Shown here piece by piece: positions 10,780 to 22,514 of a stretch of 64,000 nt of DNA. The DNA comes from Halichondria panicea (Eukaryota; Porifera; Demospongiae; Suberitida; Halichondriidae), in assembly GCF_963675165.1 (NCBI RefSeq), contig NC_087390.1, positions 599,001-663,000 on the forward strand. The letters are read 5' to 3'. The notes under the pieces are model-generated. The model worked only from the letters and a program-made list of their open reading frames with translations. It did no database searches and had not been told where the DNA came from. The first letter of the stretch is position 1, and each line of letters starts with the position of its first letter. Position numbers and translations under genes: made by a program.

Positions 10780-13700
10780 TTATTTCAGCCATGGTCTATT
10801 GGCACCGTAATTGTCCTCTCTAGCTTTAGTTCTTCTCTGTAGGGACTTGAGAAGTTCATCATGTGGTGAGGGTGCTGCCACTTGATTGGACGACGTAGAG
10901 TTGCCATGCTTACGTAATGTGTTACGTCTGTAGTTGGCCGGTCTGTATGCAGTGTTCTTCATACCTGTATATAGTACAAGCACAAGAGCGGCCGATGAAT
11001 TCAGAATTGGTACACTGTCATGTATGTAGTAGCAAGCATGCAAATCTATACTATAGTTCAGTAGTTACAGAAGATAAAATAACCCAGGGCCAAATCTACA
11101 CCTAAAAAATGTGCACGCTGCTCAGTAAACTTCAGACTACCAAACTATATACAGTCTCAAATAATGAACCTAGACAAGTGGTTACACACAAGTACTGACA
11201 GTAGCCAATCAACTGACCGGAAATGATCTCTTCAATAGCTCCGTCGTAGATCTGAGGCAGTACGTCCACACCCTGATCATCCTGTACACACAAGCAAGCA
11301 GGTTCTCAGTTAATATATAGACAGACAGACAATTCTCAGTTGATATTTAGACAGCAAGTGATTATTATTCCAGAGATATTCTTATACCAGGAGAGGGTGT
11401 TGTTTACCTCTGATAAGGAAGTGTCATCCACGCAAGGTAATACACACAGTTGCTATAATGGGGGAATGAGAGAATGTGTTAACAGAATGATTGATGTACG
11501 CTCTTGTGATATACTTACAGCTTGTCTGATGGCTATCTTGGCAAGGTTTTCACTGTCTGCTTTCTGTATAGAGACAAAATATCATTCACCATTCAAACTG
11601 TACTGTATACCACACCCACACACTGTACATGACTGTACTTAGAAACACTAAAATACAAATACATACGGGAAAGAGGAACCAACATTAGTTTGACAAAGGT
11701 TTGAAACAATTTCTTTGGACAATGTATAAATGAAAGCACCGCAGGTGCTGATGCCTCGGTGAAGATGCCAAAGCTACATAACATAAAGCTACTAATAGCT
11801 TTGATAATTTTGCTGCATGCAAAAACTCACAGAGTGGGTAATGATCGACCATTATTATTGTTAAAAACGATCTATGCCAAAAGTTCAAGTCTAAAATTAA
11901 TGGCTACATTAGCAGAACCTTGCAGCTCTCTTCTCACTCTTGCAGCTACCAATAGCTAGCGTTCTAGTGCAGAGCTAACTACTAAGTAGAGTAGCAACAC
12001 TCGGTAAACAAGTTTGGCTACGTGCTCTTCTGAAAAGGCTGCAATGGCATTCCAAGTAAGCAAAACTAGGTATAACTCGAGAACAAAGCATTATTTTGCA
12101 AATCCACGAATTAAAATCCAAGTAAACATGACTGGAAGCCTATAGAAACTCTTACTTGCACTTGATTCATCCTTGAGCAGCTGTAGCAGTCTACACAGAC
12201 AGACAGACACACAGACACACTACCGTATACATGTACCTCGCTTGCGCATGCGCACAGAGGCATAACAAAGGTGAACATGTTGTTTGTAGATAATCAGTCG
12301 CCCTCATCTCCCCTGAAGCATATCAAACAGGAAACCACCACAGACCACTAAAGGTGATTGATGGTATCAGCAATAGTTGTAGGGTCAACTGAGGGTTACC
12401 TGATCTCATGACATGCCAACATCTATCCTACATGTCAATGCACAACACTCGTTATTATAATTATAGTAAGAAAGTTACTCTGAAGTTTGTGACGAATCTG
12501 TGCAGAACGGGAAAGATGGAGTTGGGTTGACTCAGTTTAGCATTTTCTCCAAAGTATTGCACAACTTCTCCGAACGCCTCCTACAAAATGAGGTTTATAC
12601 ATGTGGTGTGATCTAACATGTACATGTATGTACTACTCCCTAAATTCAACATTTAAAAGGTATCTTTCTAAGCTTTCAGAAAATCAGAAAATCGTTGAAA
12701 CTGAATGCACAAGTAATGGCAGCTGAAAGAGTCCCCGAACCATGAGGGGGGGGGGTGTAGTTTAATATGGTATATGATGCATTGAAGGTGTACTACAATA
12801 AAGATGTCCATCAAACTCTTAAAACTGAGCTGACCTTGGCAGTCTCCAATCCTTTCTCCAGCTTGGTGACCTTAGGCTCTGCCTCCAGACAGAAGGTCTT
12901 GAGGGCAGTGTTCTGTTTATTGTTGATGAGCTCTCCAGTCGCCTCCTTTATGCCTTTACTGATCTGACGGAAGTCGGCCATGAGTAGGTCCAGAGAGACT
13001 GTGTGTGTGGTGTGTGGTGTGGTGTGAGGTGTGTGAGGTGTGTGTGTGTGTGTGTGAGGTGTGGTGTGAGGTGTGGGTGGGTGTGTGTAAGGTGTGGTGT
13101 GTGGAGGGGGTAATAAAGATCTGTTTACAGAGCAGTCTATTGTTAAATAATAAAAGCCAGAGAGACAGTGATTCAAAAGATTCAAAGTACATATAACTCC
13201 AAGGCCTGTTTAGAGCTAGAAGCTAATGATGACACCATTTTCTCACCAGGTGCAGCCTTATCCAGGTAGGTGAGCTCATGGACAAATCCTAACAGCAAGG
13301 GGAACTTGTCTCGTATCACTCCCGCTACGTAGTGCATCAGTGTTACTGTGTGGTCACTAGGGGCCTTAGAATCACGCAGCTGCATGGGCAGAGAGAGAGG
13401 AGGTCACACATACTCTATAAAATTACACCGTATAACGCGAAACTTTTGAGAGGCTATAATTTTCGTTGTTTTCGTGTATTCACGAAAATTAGATGTGCAA
13501 AGATTAAAGGCGTGGCTGGCTCCGGTAAGCAGTTATCCCACAAACATGCAACAAAATGCTTTTAGAGGCCATTCCACGAAATGTAAGTACCTCGAAAATT
13601 TCGCGCTATACAGTATATAATCATGCTTGTGTCCTGTGGTTTGCTGTACATGTGTATGGTTGAGAAAAAGTTAATCCATCCACAAACAGTCATAATTTAT

Positions 13701-16700
13701 TATCTGTTAGAGTGACTCAGTTTGTGTGGCCAGCTCACCATGTCCAGAGAGGCCACCTTGAACCCGTACACTCCACCCCTCTTACTGCTGTTCATGTAGT
13801 TGCCAAACGCTAGAATTATCTGCAAAATAAGATACATAGCAAGAGTAAACCACAACCAAATGTACGTAGAGTCTACACTGATATTAATTTTTGGCAAAAG
13901 AGGGGGGAGGCTATGGCTCTGTAGAATGCATTAGTCTGAAAGTCATGACAGTATAGGGGGACTCTAGCCCTCCCGGAGCCCCCATGCTTCCTATGAGGGG
14001 AGGCTATGGCTCTGTAGAATGCATTAGTCTGAAAGTCATGACAGTATAGGGGGACTCTAGCCCTCCCCGGAGCCCCCATGCTTCCTATGAGGGGAGGCTA
14101 TGGCTCTGTAGAATGCATTAGTCTGAAAGTCATGACAGTATAGGGGGACTCTAGCCCTCCCCGGAGCCCCCATGCTTCCTATGAGGGGAGGCTATGGCTC
14201 TGTAGAATGCATTAGTCTGAAAGTCATGACAGTATAGGGGGACTCTAGCCCTCCCCGGAGCCCCCATGCTTCCTATGAGGGGAGGCTATGGCTCTGTAGA
14301 ATGCATTAGTCTGAAAGTCATGACAGCTAGTAGAGGGGGACTCTAGCCCTCCCAGGAGCCCCCATGCTTCCTATGAGGGGAGGCTATGGCTCTGTAGAAT
14401 GCATTAGTCTGAAAGTCATGACAGTATAGGGGGACTCTAGCCCTCCCCCGGAGCCCCCAGGAGCCCCCATGCTTCCTATGACGCTGTAACAAGCAAGTAC
14501 GGGGGCCACTAACAAGTGAAAGTGAATGTCTAAGTTCAACAAGACACAGATAGCAGTTTGCTCACCTCCAAGACTTTCTTAAAGTGGTCTGAAGAAGTCA
14601 CAGATTTAGAGGCTGCTATCACTGCATCAATTTGCTGTGAGGAGATAATGTACAGGCAGTACTGTAACTATATGGAGAAGTTATTCATTTGTGAGGAGGT
14701 TTAGAGTAGTAGTCAGGCCAGAACAAACTACCTAAAACCTCATTCAATGGGGCAAAAACTTGTTTTCTAAAGATTTTCCTTGTGGGTTCCACCGCTACAG
14801 TAGTTGTTAGGCAACCCACAAGGCAGGGGAAGCCGCACAAGTACTGCTAACACATGTATAATTATTATGCTCAACTCACAGGGATTAGAATACCAATGTC
14901 CTCCTCAAAGTTGCCCATGAAGATCATCACATTCAGTCGTGCTTGTAACCTCTCCACTCTGTACAACTGCAGAATGAGGGAATAGGATAAGTAACTACCA
15001 AGGGCCGTCATGAAAATGGCCTGCTGCAAATATGCGATTTGAGCATGTCATCTGAAAGAGCTCCTTCTAAGCTTTCAGAAAAATAAAATCGTTGGAATTT
15101 TACCATCGAACTCTATTTAAAGAGACAACTCTAGTAATTTTTCAAAATGCAGCCTATACGTAGCTACCCATCACCTACAGCAAGCTAAAGTCTATTTGTG
15201 TTGAGTTTGACCTTCATAAAGTGGTCATAACTTTGTCATACTTTACTGAAATTCAAAGTTTCATATACCATTGGATTCCTTGTTAAAAAGCGCTTCTATC
15301 TATATGCTGTAAGCTCCAACCAGTTAAAAGTTAGCATTTTCCATGTAGAAGTCCCAGGCATACTTTGTTCACCACATAAAGCATAAATGAAGCCATAATT
15401 GACCACATAACTTCCGGGGCCAAACTCAATGCAAATAGACTTTAGATTGCTTTTCTCACCTCAAACACAAACCGGTCATTGTCTGGCAGTGTCTTCGCGT
15501 CTTTCTTGTCTTTCTGGAACTGACCAAACTTCTTAACCTCGTCTTCGTTGGGAGTCACTTTGTTTAGGATCTCCACCAAATCCACTGGCAGACGTTCCAA
15601 GTCCATCCTGGGGGAGGGGCCAACAAGAACATCAAAGGGTGGGTGTGGTGTGTATAATTATAATCAGTCACGCACAGTAGTAAATAAAATAACAATGCAT
15701 GTACAGTACTTGTATATCAGAGGAGGTACGACAGGCGCGGTGCAGCTCAAGCAATTAGCCTCTGATTGAGCAATAATTATCCTCCCACGTCGTATGTTTT
15801 TGCTGAGAGTAATCAGAGGCTAATTACTGTGAGCTGCACCGCGCCTGTCGGACCTCCTCTGCTTGTATATCAATTGTAAACTCCACATCAATTTGTTTTC
15901 AGATCCCCTGCTACTGTAGCTAACCATACTTACTGTGTGATGACATCTTTGAGCTCCTCTGAAGAACACGTAATCTTCCTCCGTGCAATGGCAACGTTCT
16001 GAGATCTGTTGGTGTCCAGTAGCCCTTCCTTCTGCACCGTCTTCTTGCGGGGGGTGGGCTCTGGCTTGACTCCCTCTCCGTCAGGCTCATTATTAGCGGG
16101 TGTGTTCAGCTTGAAGGTCTCCTCAAACTCTGAGTGAGAGAAAAAAACCAATTGAACAGTAGAGCTATGTGATACCGATCTTGGAGTTTCGGTCTCCATT
16201 GTTTTCGAAAAATAAACAAAGTACTGGATCGCTCGATAGTTATAAACAAGTACATACTGCAATACTGAAGACATAATTATATGAAATATTAAAAGACGTA
16301 CAATGACAAAATTTTCACACTCTAATCACATGACCACCCCTCACCGGTAAAATCGATCAGTTTGATGATTTTCTCATCGTCCATTTCAGTGAAGACAGTG
16401 CCTGCGATCTGGGTGGCCGGGATACTGGACCAGTTGAGTAGGGGCAGTCGATACTTGGTCTCAATCTTCCTCTTACCCCCGCGGACTGGGGACAGCGGGA
16501 GAGAGAGAGGGACAAGTACATACAGTGTGTATTATCAGCTCTACAGCTACATGTATAACTATATGTATGATGAGTACAGACAGTAGGATTCTAACATTCT
16601 GATAACTAAACAAATTCTGAGCTGTATTACATGTAGTTGAAATTATAATTGTTTGAAACTTAAGATACAGCTAGTAACTTAATTAGATAATAAAAAATTT

Positions 16701-18570
16701 CTTCTTCAGAAAAAAGTTGGCTCCTTCAAAAAGCAACTGATAATGATAATTATTGACTTACTTCCGAACTTTCCTCCCAGGGGTGGAAGTGGTGGTGCTC
16801 CCGGCCCTCCTGGTGGAGGGGGTGGTGGTGGGGGGGCACCCGGCAGTCCAGGAGGGGGCGGTGGTGGAGGGGGTGGGGCACCTCCGGGGAGTGGGGGTGG
16901 AGGGGGTGCTCCAGGAGGGGGAGGGGCATCCAACGAAGGCTGTGGAAGAAAATAACATATATGATTATAAAAATTTACTGCATTTGTAAAACCAACCATA
17001 CATCTGTCTAATTTCATATTTATATATGTGCTACAGTGTGTACATGTATGACCTACAGATGCTTCAACAGTCAACGTACAGGTAATGTTCCAGTTTGTGC
17101 CTCCTTGACAGTTTTGTTCAAATCTGATAACTTCTTCTCCAGGTCAGCTAGGAGGGAGAGGGCAATGGAGAAAAGTAGTCAACAAGATGATTTATATATG
17201 CAGAATCTCAGAGCAAGTATTTTTTGTTGGTGTCAGTTCTCTCAATTTAAACAGATCATCGAGAGTTCTCAAACCCATAAAGTATTTAGACTTATACTAG
17301 CTAGACGGATTCTCACCAATTCTCTTGAGTGACTGGAACTCTGCAGCCTCGTGCTTCTCTTGGAGCTAACGAGACAATGTGGGCGTGTCATCATACATGT
17401 ACATACAAGGGTGTAATAAACACAGTCGCATAGCCTCAGGGCATGATTTGGTAAGGGTCATCGTAATATAAAACACACGTAGCATGATAATCCTCGTATT
17501 TATTGATGTAACTACAGCTACACTGTACACAATAAACATGAAATGCACAATTGCTTTAACTCGTGTTATGAGCACTCAAAGTTTGATAGTAAACAGCCCC
17601 ATTTCAGGAAAATCACAAAGGTGAAAAATTATAATAATAGTTTATTCTTCGCGAAAAAAACATTTTCATTCTGAAAGCAGTCCCTGATCTAAACACATCA
17701 TTAGATAGTATTTAAAGGGGCTACAAACGCATCTTTTTATTTTGAAAATGGTTACTCTACTGTTTTCTCTCCCATACACACATTGCATGCACTGTCTGCC
17801 ATTCTTAGTATCCTAACATCGACACCATATACTGTACATACCTCCGCCATTTGAGACTTGGTTTGTTCCACAGAGGACAGAGCGTCCGCCTTTGTCTTTG
17901 AGTCCTCTATCAGACTCTCCACGTGGAAGAAGTTTCCCTGATAGGCTGAGATCTGCGAGAGGAGGTTCGGAGCTACCGACGATGAGGACTTGAGTCTCTG
18001 TGTGTGTGTGTGGGAGTGTGTGTAGGTGAGTGTGGGCGTGTGGGTGAGTGTGGGCGTGTGTGTGTGTGTGCATGGGGAGGGGGGCATAATAATAGCAATA
18101 AACAGAGAAAAAGAAAATGCTTACGAGGGTAAGTCATACATGCACACAAACTATACATATCGACTACTAAAGAAGATGTGTGGTTAAACACACTATGACG
18201 CAGCGTAGCTACTAGTTAGAGCTCAAAGCCTGTCATAAAATTGAGTACACAACCAGAAAATGGACGTATGTAAACAGCAGCAAACCTCACCTCAATAAAG
18301 TCGTCAAGTCCGAGCAGAGTGAACTCGTGTTGCAGGTGCACCCTGAAGTTCATGTCTTCAGCAGAATGCACAAACACGTTGATGAAGGTCATACAAGCCA
18401 CATGGAATTCACCACTCGCTGTGGGCTCCATGAAATAATGGAATAGCGTCTCAAACCGATACTGTTCGTTGTTTTCCTTCTTGAAGTTGTCCACTGATTC
18501 CATTATCTTGATGTGACCACCCTTTACCAGACACACGGCTGCTAGGAGCTCAATCACAGCTATAGCCGTC
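10780..18570 (-). CDS. DAAM-type formin, 5' part missing
   Basis: Formins nucleate and elongate unbranched actin; DAAM proteins link Dishevelled/Rho to actin. Exons 5' to 3': 18291-18570, 17842-17997, 17317-17365, 17080-17147, 16762-16939, 16345-16485, 15934-16129, 15460-15607, 14880-14966, 14566-14634, 13739-13819, 13247-13379, 12835-12998, 12479-12580, 11519-11563, 11408-11452, 11218-11281, 10780-10964. All phases agree, giving 729 residues to the stop. Order: end of FH3 ([16 protein letters not shown]), coiled coil, proline-rich FH1 (exon 5), FH2 starting [12 protein letters not shown] with the hallmark [15 protein letters not shown], and a C-terminal DAD-like [12 protein letters not shown]. 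The best match from memory is DAAM. The first exon starts in phase 2, so earlier exons must exist, but the upstream DNA holds a duplicate of this gene's own 3' exons and a cyclophilin piece. The GTPase-binding region is therefore missing here. Confidence 0.85.
12999..13110. repeat. TG/GTGTGAG-rich tract at a formin 3' splice site
   Basis: On the gene strand this is CA-rich sequence ending in CACACAG, directly before the exon 12835-12998. Confidence 0.8.
13427..13615. mobile_element. Foldback MITE, CCGTATA family, in a formin intron
   Basis: Ends read ACACCGTATAACGCGAAA and TTTCGCGCTATACAGT, imperfect inverted repeats with internal ATTTTCGTG/CACGAAAAT blocks. Same family as 32006-32209, where a TA target-site duplication can be shown. 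Confidence 0.65.
13907..14483. repeat. 94-bp tandem repeat, six units, in a formin intron
   Basis: The string CTATGGCTCT recurs at 13911, 14004, 14098, 14192, 14286 and 14384 (spacing 93, 94, 94, 94, 98). The units are nearly identical, so the array is young or homogenised. It lies between the exons 14566-14634 and 13739-13819. Confidence 0.9.
15718..15861. mobile_element. 144-bp palindromic MITE with 9-bp target-site duplication
   Basis: Arms 15718-15767 and 15810-15861 are near-perfect inverted repeats starting CAGAGGAGG and ending CCTCCTCTG. The direct repeat CTTGTATAT flanks both sides (15709-15717 and 15862-15870). Terminal inverted repeats plus a 9-bp duplication fit a non-autonomous Mutator-like element. 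It sits in the formin intron between exons 7 and 8. Confidence 0.75.
18000..18075. repeat. TG-rich tract at a formin 3' splice site
   Basis: On the minus strand this is (CA)n with CT variants ending CACACAG, immediately before the exon 17842-17997. Confidence 0.8.
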
Positions 18571-18572
18571 CT

Positions 18573-18650
18573 GTGTGTGTGTGTGGGCAGTGTGCGTGTC
18601 GAGGGGGTGGGTGTGTGAGTAGGTGTGTGTGTGTGTGGGGAGGGGGTGTT
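18573..18650. repeat. TG-rich tract upstream of the first visible formin exon
   Basis: CA repeat on the gene strand, ending CACACAG at the acceptor of exon 18291-18570. Confidence 0.8.
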
Positions 18651-18666
18651 TTCATAACTAAGCTGT

Positions 18667-19345
18667 GATAAGGAAGTGTCATCCACACAAGGTAATACAC
18701 ACAGTTGCTATAATGGGGGAATGAGAGAATGTGTTAACAGAATGATTGATGTACGCTCTTGTGATATACTTACAGCTTGTCTGATGGCTATCTTGGCAAG
18801 GTTGTCACTGTCTGCTTTCTGTATAGAGACAAAATATCATTCACCATTCAAACTGTACTGTATACCACACCTACACACTGTACATGACTGTACTTAGAAA
18901 CACTAAAATACAAATACATACGGGAAAGAGGAACCAACATTTGACAAAGGTTTGAAACAATTTCTTTGGACAATGTATAAACAAAGGTGAACATGTTGTT
19001 TGTAGATAATCAGTAGCCCTCATCTCCCCTGAAGCATATCAAACAGGAAACCACCACAGACCACTAAAGGTGATTGATGGTATCAGCAATAGTTGTAGGG
19101 CCAACTGCTGGTTACCTAGGGCAGTATACTAGACTGATCTCATGATATGCCAACATCTATCCTACATGTCAATGCACAACACTCGTTATTATAATTATAG
19201 TAAGAAAGTTACTCTGAAGTTTGTGACGAATCTGTGCAGAACGGGGAAGATGGAGTTGGGTTGACTCAGTTTAGCATTTTCTCCAAAGTATTGCACAACT
19301 TCTCCGAACGCCTCCTACAAAATGAGGTTGACATGTGGTGTGATC
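18667..19345 (-). pseudogene. Displaced duplicate of formin 3' exons
   Basis: Near-identical to 11409-12615 with an internal deletion of about 545 bp. It carries part of exon 16 (break exactly at its 3' end, 18667), exon 15 (18774-18818, one E to D change) and exon 14 (19213-19314). It lies 5' of the FH3 exon, in the wrong order, and its phase 0 end does not fit the phase 2 start of the FH3 exon. It cannot contribute to the formin protein. Confidence 0.85.
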
Positions 19346-19845
19346 GATAAGCAATTGGTAATTACATGTACGTACTCAACATTGATGATACCATTTGAAA
19401 GGTCTCTTTTTAAGCTGTCAAAAACCACAAAATAGTTGAAATTGAATGCAGGTTATGGCAGCTAAAAGAGTCCTCAAACCATTGATTAAACGGAGGGGGG
19501 ATGAAGTTGGTATGTAATAGACGGACTATAATTATAACACGAGTGTAGGGTCCAATTTGTCTGACAAAAGCGTGGGCTATATAATTAGGGTATACGTTGG
19601 TATAAATGTTCGCGGTAGATGCTTGATCAGCGAAAACCATGAACATTTATACCCTCGAAATATCCCCGCTATACGGTAGCTAGGGAAATACTGAATGGAA
19701 GGAACTACCTACAGACAACACTGATAGTACACTCATAGGGAGGTAATAAACCCTCCACTGATATAGCTAGTGCAGCACTATTAGCATGCAGTGGATGAGA
19801 TGGTGGTCTCACACACACACAGCTATTATCCGCCCACTCTCTCAC
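19346..19845. other. Repeat-rich spacer between formin duplicate and cyclophilin fragment
   Basis: Holds one arm of the palindromic dispersed repeat (about 19390-19490) and a degraded CCGTATA-family MITE whose right end, CCCCGCTATACGGTA, lies near 19665-19678. I found no continuation of the cyclophilin after its exon 3 donor. Confidence 0.5.
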
Positions 19846-20563
19846 ATGAAGAACTGAGATCCGTTGGTGATTGGTCCCTTGTTGGCCATTGAGAGGAGGA
19901 ATGGTTTCTCGTGTTTGTGCTGGAACACCTCATCCTTGAACATGCCACCATAGATGGACTCCCCACCCATTCCACCACCTGTGTGGGGTGTGGGGGGTGG
20001 GTATGTGTGTGTGAGGTGTGTGGAGAGGTGTGAAACACAAAGATTGTCCAATTGTCTTCGGGGAAACTAGTGAAGATGTGCAGTACCACCCTTGTGTGTA
20101 CACGTAATTAACTTGCGACTAAAAGATATTTAAGCATCGTATTTTTTCACACTTAGGTACAGAATTGTATCACAAATGACATGATACAATGTCCATACTG
20201 ACCGCAGCTGAAGTCTCCTCCTTGTACAATGAAGCCCTTCACTATACGGTGGATGGGTGTGCCCTTGTAGTGTAATGGCTTGAACGTGCTCTTGCCCCTC
20301 CCCCCTCTCACCCGTACACAGACACCGGAAGTTCTCCGTTCTCTTGGGAACCACATTACTATATAACTCAAACACAACCCGCCCAGCTGAACAAGAGAGG
20401 AAGAAATACTTTTTACGACAGTCTACATTAATACAGCATATTAAAATGTCTACTAGATCTAGTACAGCTTGATTATACAGCCAAACCAACACATCCATAA
20501 CTTACTTGCCACTCCATTGATAGCTATGTCAAAGAAACATCGTGGAAGAGGAGCAGGCATCAT
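19846..20563 (-). pseudogene. PPIG-like cyclophilin, exons 1-3 only, frameshifted
   Basis: Cyclophilins are peptidyl-prolyl cis-trans isomerases. Exons: 20506-20563 (MMPAPLPRCFFDIAINGVA), 20203-20386 ([20 protein letters not shown], then after a shift [20 protein letters not shown]), 19846-19978 ([19 protein letters not shown], then [17 protein letters not shown]). Phases at the junctions agree. In exon 2 a run of six G near the TGER motif is one base too long, shifting the frame. The exon encoding the TT-x-P-T-PHLDG-x-HVVFG part is absent. The RCFFDIAIN and RCLCTGE spacing is closer to PPIG/NKTR-type than PPIA-type cyclophilins, but a fragment cannot settle that. Confidence 0.75.
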
Positions 20564-20943
20564 GAAATTAGGCTATCTTCATGGAGGGTGTATCTTTTAC
20601 CACATGGCAGTAGTTGGGCGTTGCTGTTGGATTGGACTGATACGCCCATCTAGCCCATAATTGTGATCTTACCAATGTTTCATTAATGATCTTTACCCTA
20701 ATAAAGTATCAGATTTAGTACACAATGCATTTTCACAACAATTAACACTAGACTACAAGTCAGAAAACAGAGAATCTTGTGCCTTGTTTTTTAATACTTG
20801 ACCATACGTACAAGACCCTCCTCTTTGACCATACTGGCATACAAGACCCTCCACGATTTTTGCAACGCTATTCTTTCAATTGTTTTATCAAAGATCTTTA
20901 CCGTATATGACAATTTGGCATCAAGTATGTGCAGTCTTGTTTT
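20564..20943. other. Right edge of the inserted island
   Basis: Up to about 20750 there is sequence unlike the other units. From there the sequence matches the region upstream of the EAF start in the other units, but the NLR membrane exon expected here is missing. No gene seen. Confidence 0.45.
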
Positions 20944-21923
20944 ATGGCTGAAGTTGCTTCTACTGAACAGCTCCCAGTGAAACTGGGTCAGGAATACCGA
21001 ATAAAACTGAGCAAAAGCTTCACCTTCCCCAGGGAGAATGCCTATCACACCATCAAATGTGAGTCAGAGTTTCTCCGATATTTACACCATACTAAAATAT
21101 CGCCATGCATACATAGAGTTCATCTCCTTCAGTGAAGGATTATATAAACCAGTATGATAGGAAGACTGTAGTGGCGTGTCTCCACCCCCTTAGTCTTAAT
21201 ATAAATACATGTATTTTTTTCAGCCTAATTTTACCGAATCATTTAGTGACTGACATTGATGGCCACTGTATCAGATGACTTGAAGCCTCTGTCAGTGGAT
21301 CCCACAAAGCCTGGTAAACTGCGAGTGGCTGATGATGAAGTGAACGTACGACTACCAGTAGTACAGGTGAGGGGATAACTGTAGCTTAGCTACAATCACT
21401 TCCTCCATACCCTGAGGTTGTATCTAGGGAAGTGAGCAGTCACCGTGGTGGTACACTGGGGTACTGTACAACTAGCCCAGCATCATATCATACACTATTT
21501 GCTATCTCACAGCAACTGAGCTAGATCTATTAGTAGGTTTCTAGGGAGCAAACTTAATAAGCAAGTACATGTAGTTGTGTAGTTACAATTATGAGCTCTC
21601 CAATCAGCTATTTTATTGTGAGGCATGTTTGCCAATAGAGAGGTGGCCTCCTAACACAGTCAGGTCCAAACACACAATTATATGCTATGGAGATGTTGAG
21701 TGGCTGTATTATAGAGGGTGACTACAATAGACAGGTTTGACTATAACTACAATCATTCTGCCCCCCTCCACTTCCACACAGGCTGAGTGGACTGATGATG
21801 TGGCCCAGTTCAGAGGACCCAAGAAGCCTGTCACTAAAGAGTGTGTGCTCATCATAGACACTGTGTCTGGAGAGGATCAGTACTGGAGAGGATCAGTAAC
21901 AACATCCAACTCAAGGCCATCAG
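20944..21923 (+). pseudogene. EAF-like gene fragment 2 (exons 1-3), frameshift in exon 3
   Basis: Exon 1 20944-21058 (intact, phase 1), exon 2 21275-21366 (reads YDLKPLSVDPTKPGKLRVAD across the junction), exon 3 21782-21923. Together they cover the EAF N-terminal domain: FPRENAYHTIKYDLKP corresponds to the family FHTVRYDFKP, and RGPKKPVTKECVLIIDTVSG to [20 protein letters not shown]. A 2-nt insertion after SGE in exon 3 shifts the frame, so EAVLERIS becomes EDQYWRGS. Later EAF exons (Ser/acidic transactivation part) are not present. Confidence 0.7.
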
Positions 21924-22234
21924 GTTATTAGTAGGACACTCAGGCAGAGTCAAGTGTATTATGTGTGTACACTAACCACTAGGACACCCTCTATAATTAT
22001 TACAGCCCAGGTTAATGGAGTTGCTTGCTTACAATTATAGACAAAATCTACTGTAGCAAAAGTCACTAAGGGCACCAAAGTGTAATAGCTTCCCAATGGT
22101 TTGGGGACTCTTTCAGCTGCCATAACTTGAATTCCGTGTATCCAATTTCAACGATTTTCTGATTTTCTGAAAGCTTAGAAATAGACCTTTCATATTTGAG
22201 AGATAAAAAAGCAATTCTTATTTCTGCTGCTACC

Positions 22235-22301
<67 letters not shown>

Positions 22302-22469
22302 ACATCTATTTACATTCCCAACAACACTCCCATCACCACCACAAAACCTCTAGACAATTCCTGAGGTTTATTATCATAAAATCACCTCAACCAAGCAACC
22401 TACATTTATACAGATAAGACACCCACCCACACCCACACACCCACACACACACACACCCACACCCACACA

Positions 22470-22513
<44 letters not shown>

Positions 22514-22514
22514 G
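21924..22514. other. EAF to CPVL spacer with dispersed repeat and CA tracts
   Basis: Palindromic repeat arm at 22092-22195, (CA)n at 22238-22300, conserved 100-bp spacer, then mixed CA/CCCA repeat at 22420-22510 running to the exon A acceptor. Confidence 0.6.

Noticed and set aside
16743-16955. Gly-rich plus-strand frame opposite the proline-rich FH1
   Set aside because: Reverse complement of the poly-proline codons; the formin exon on the minus strand explains it.
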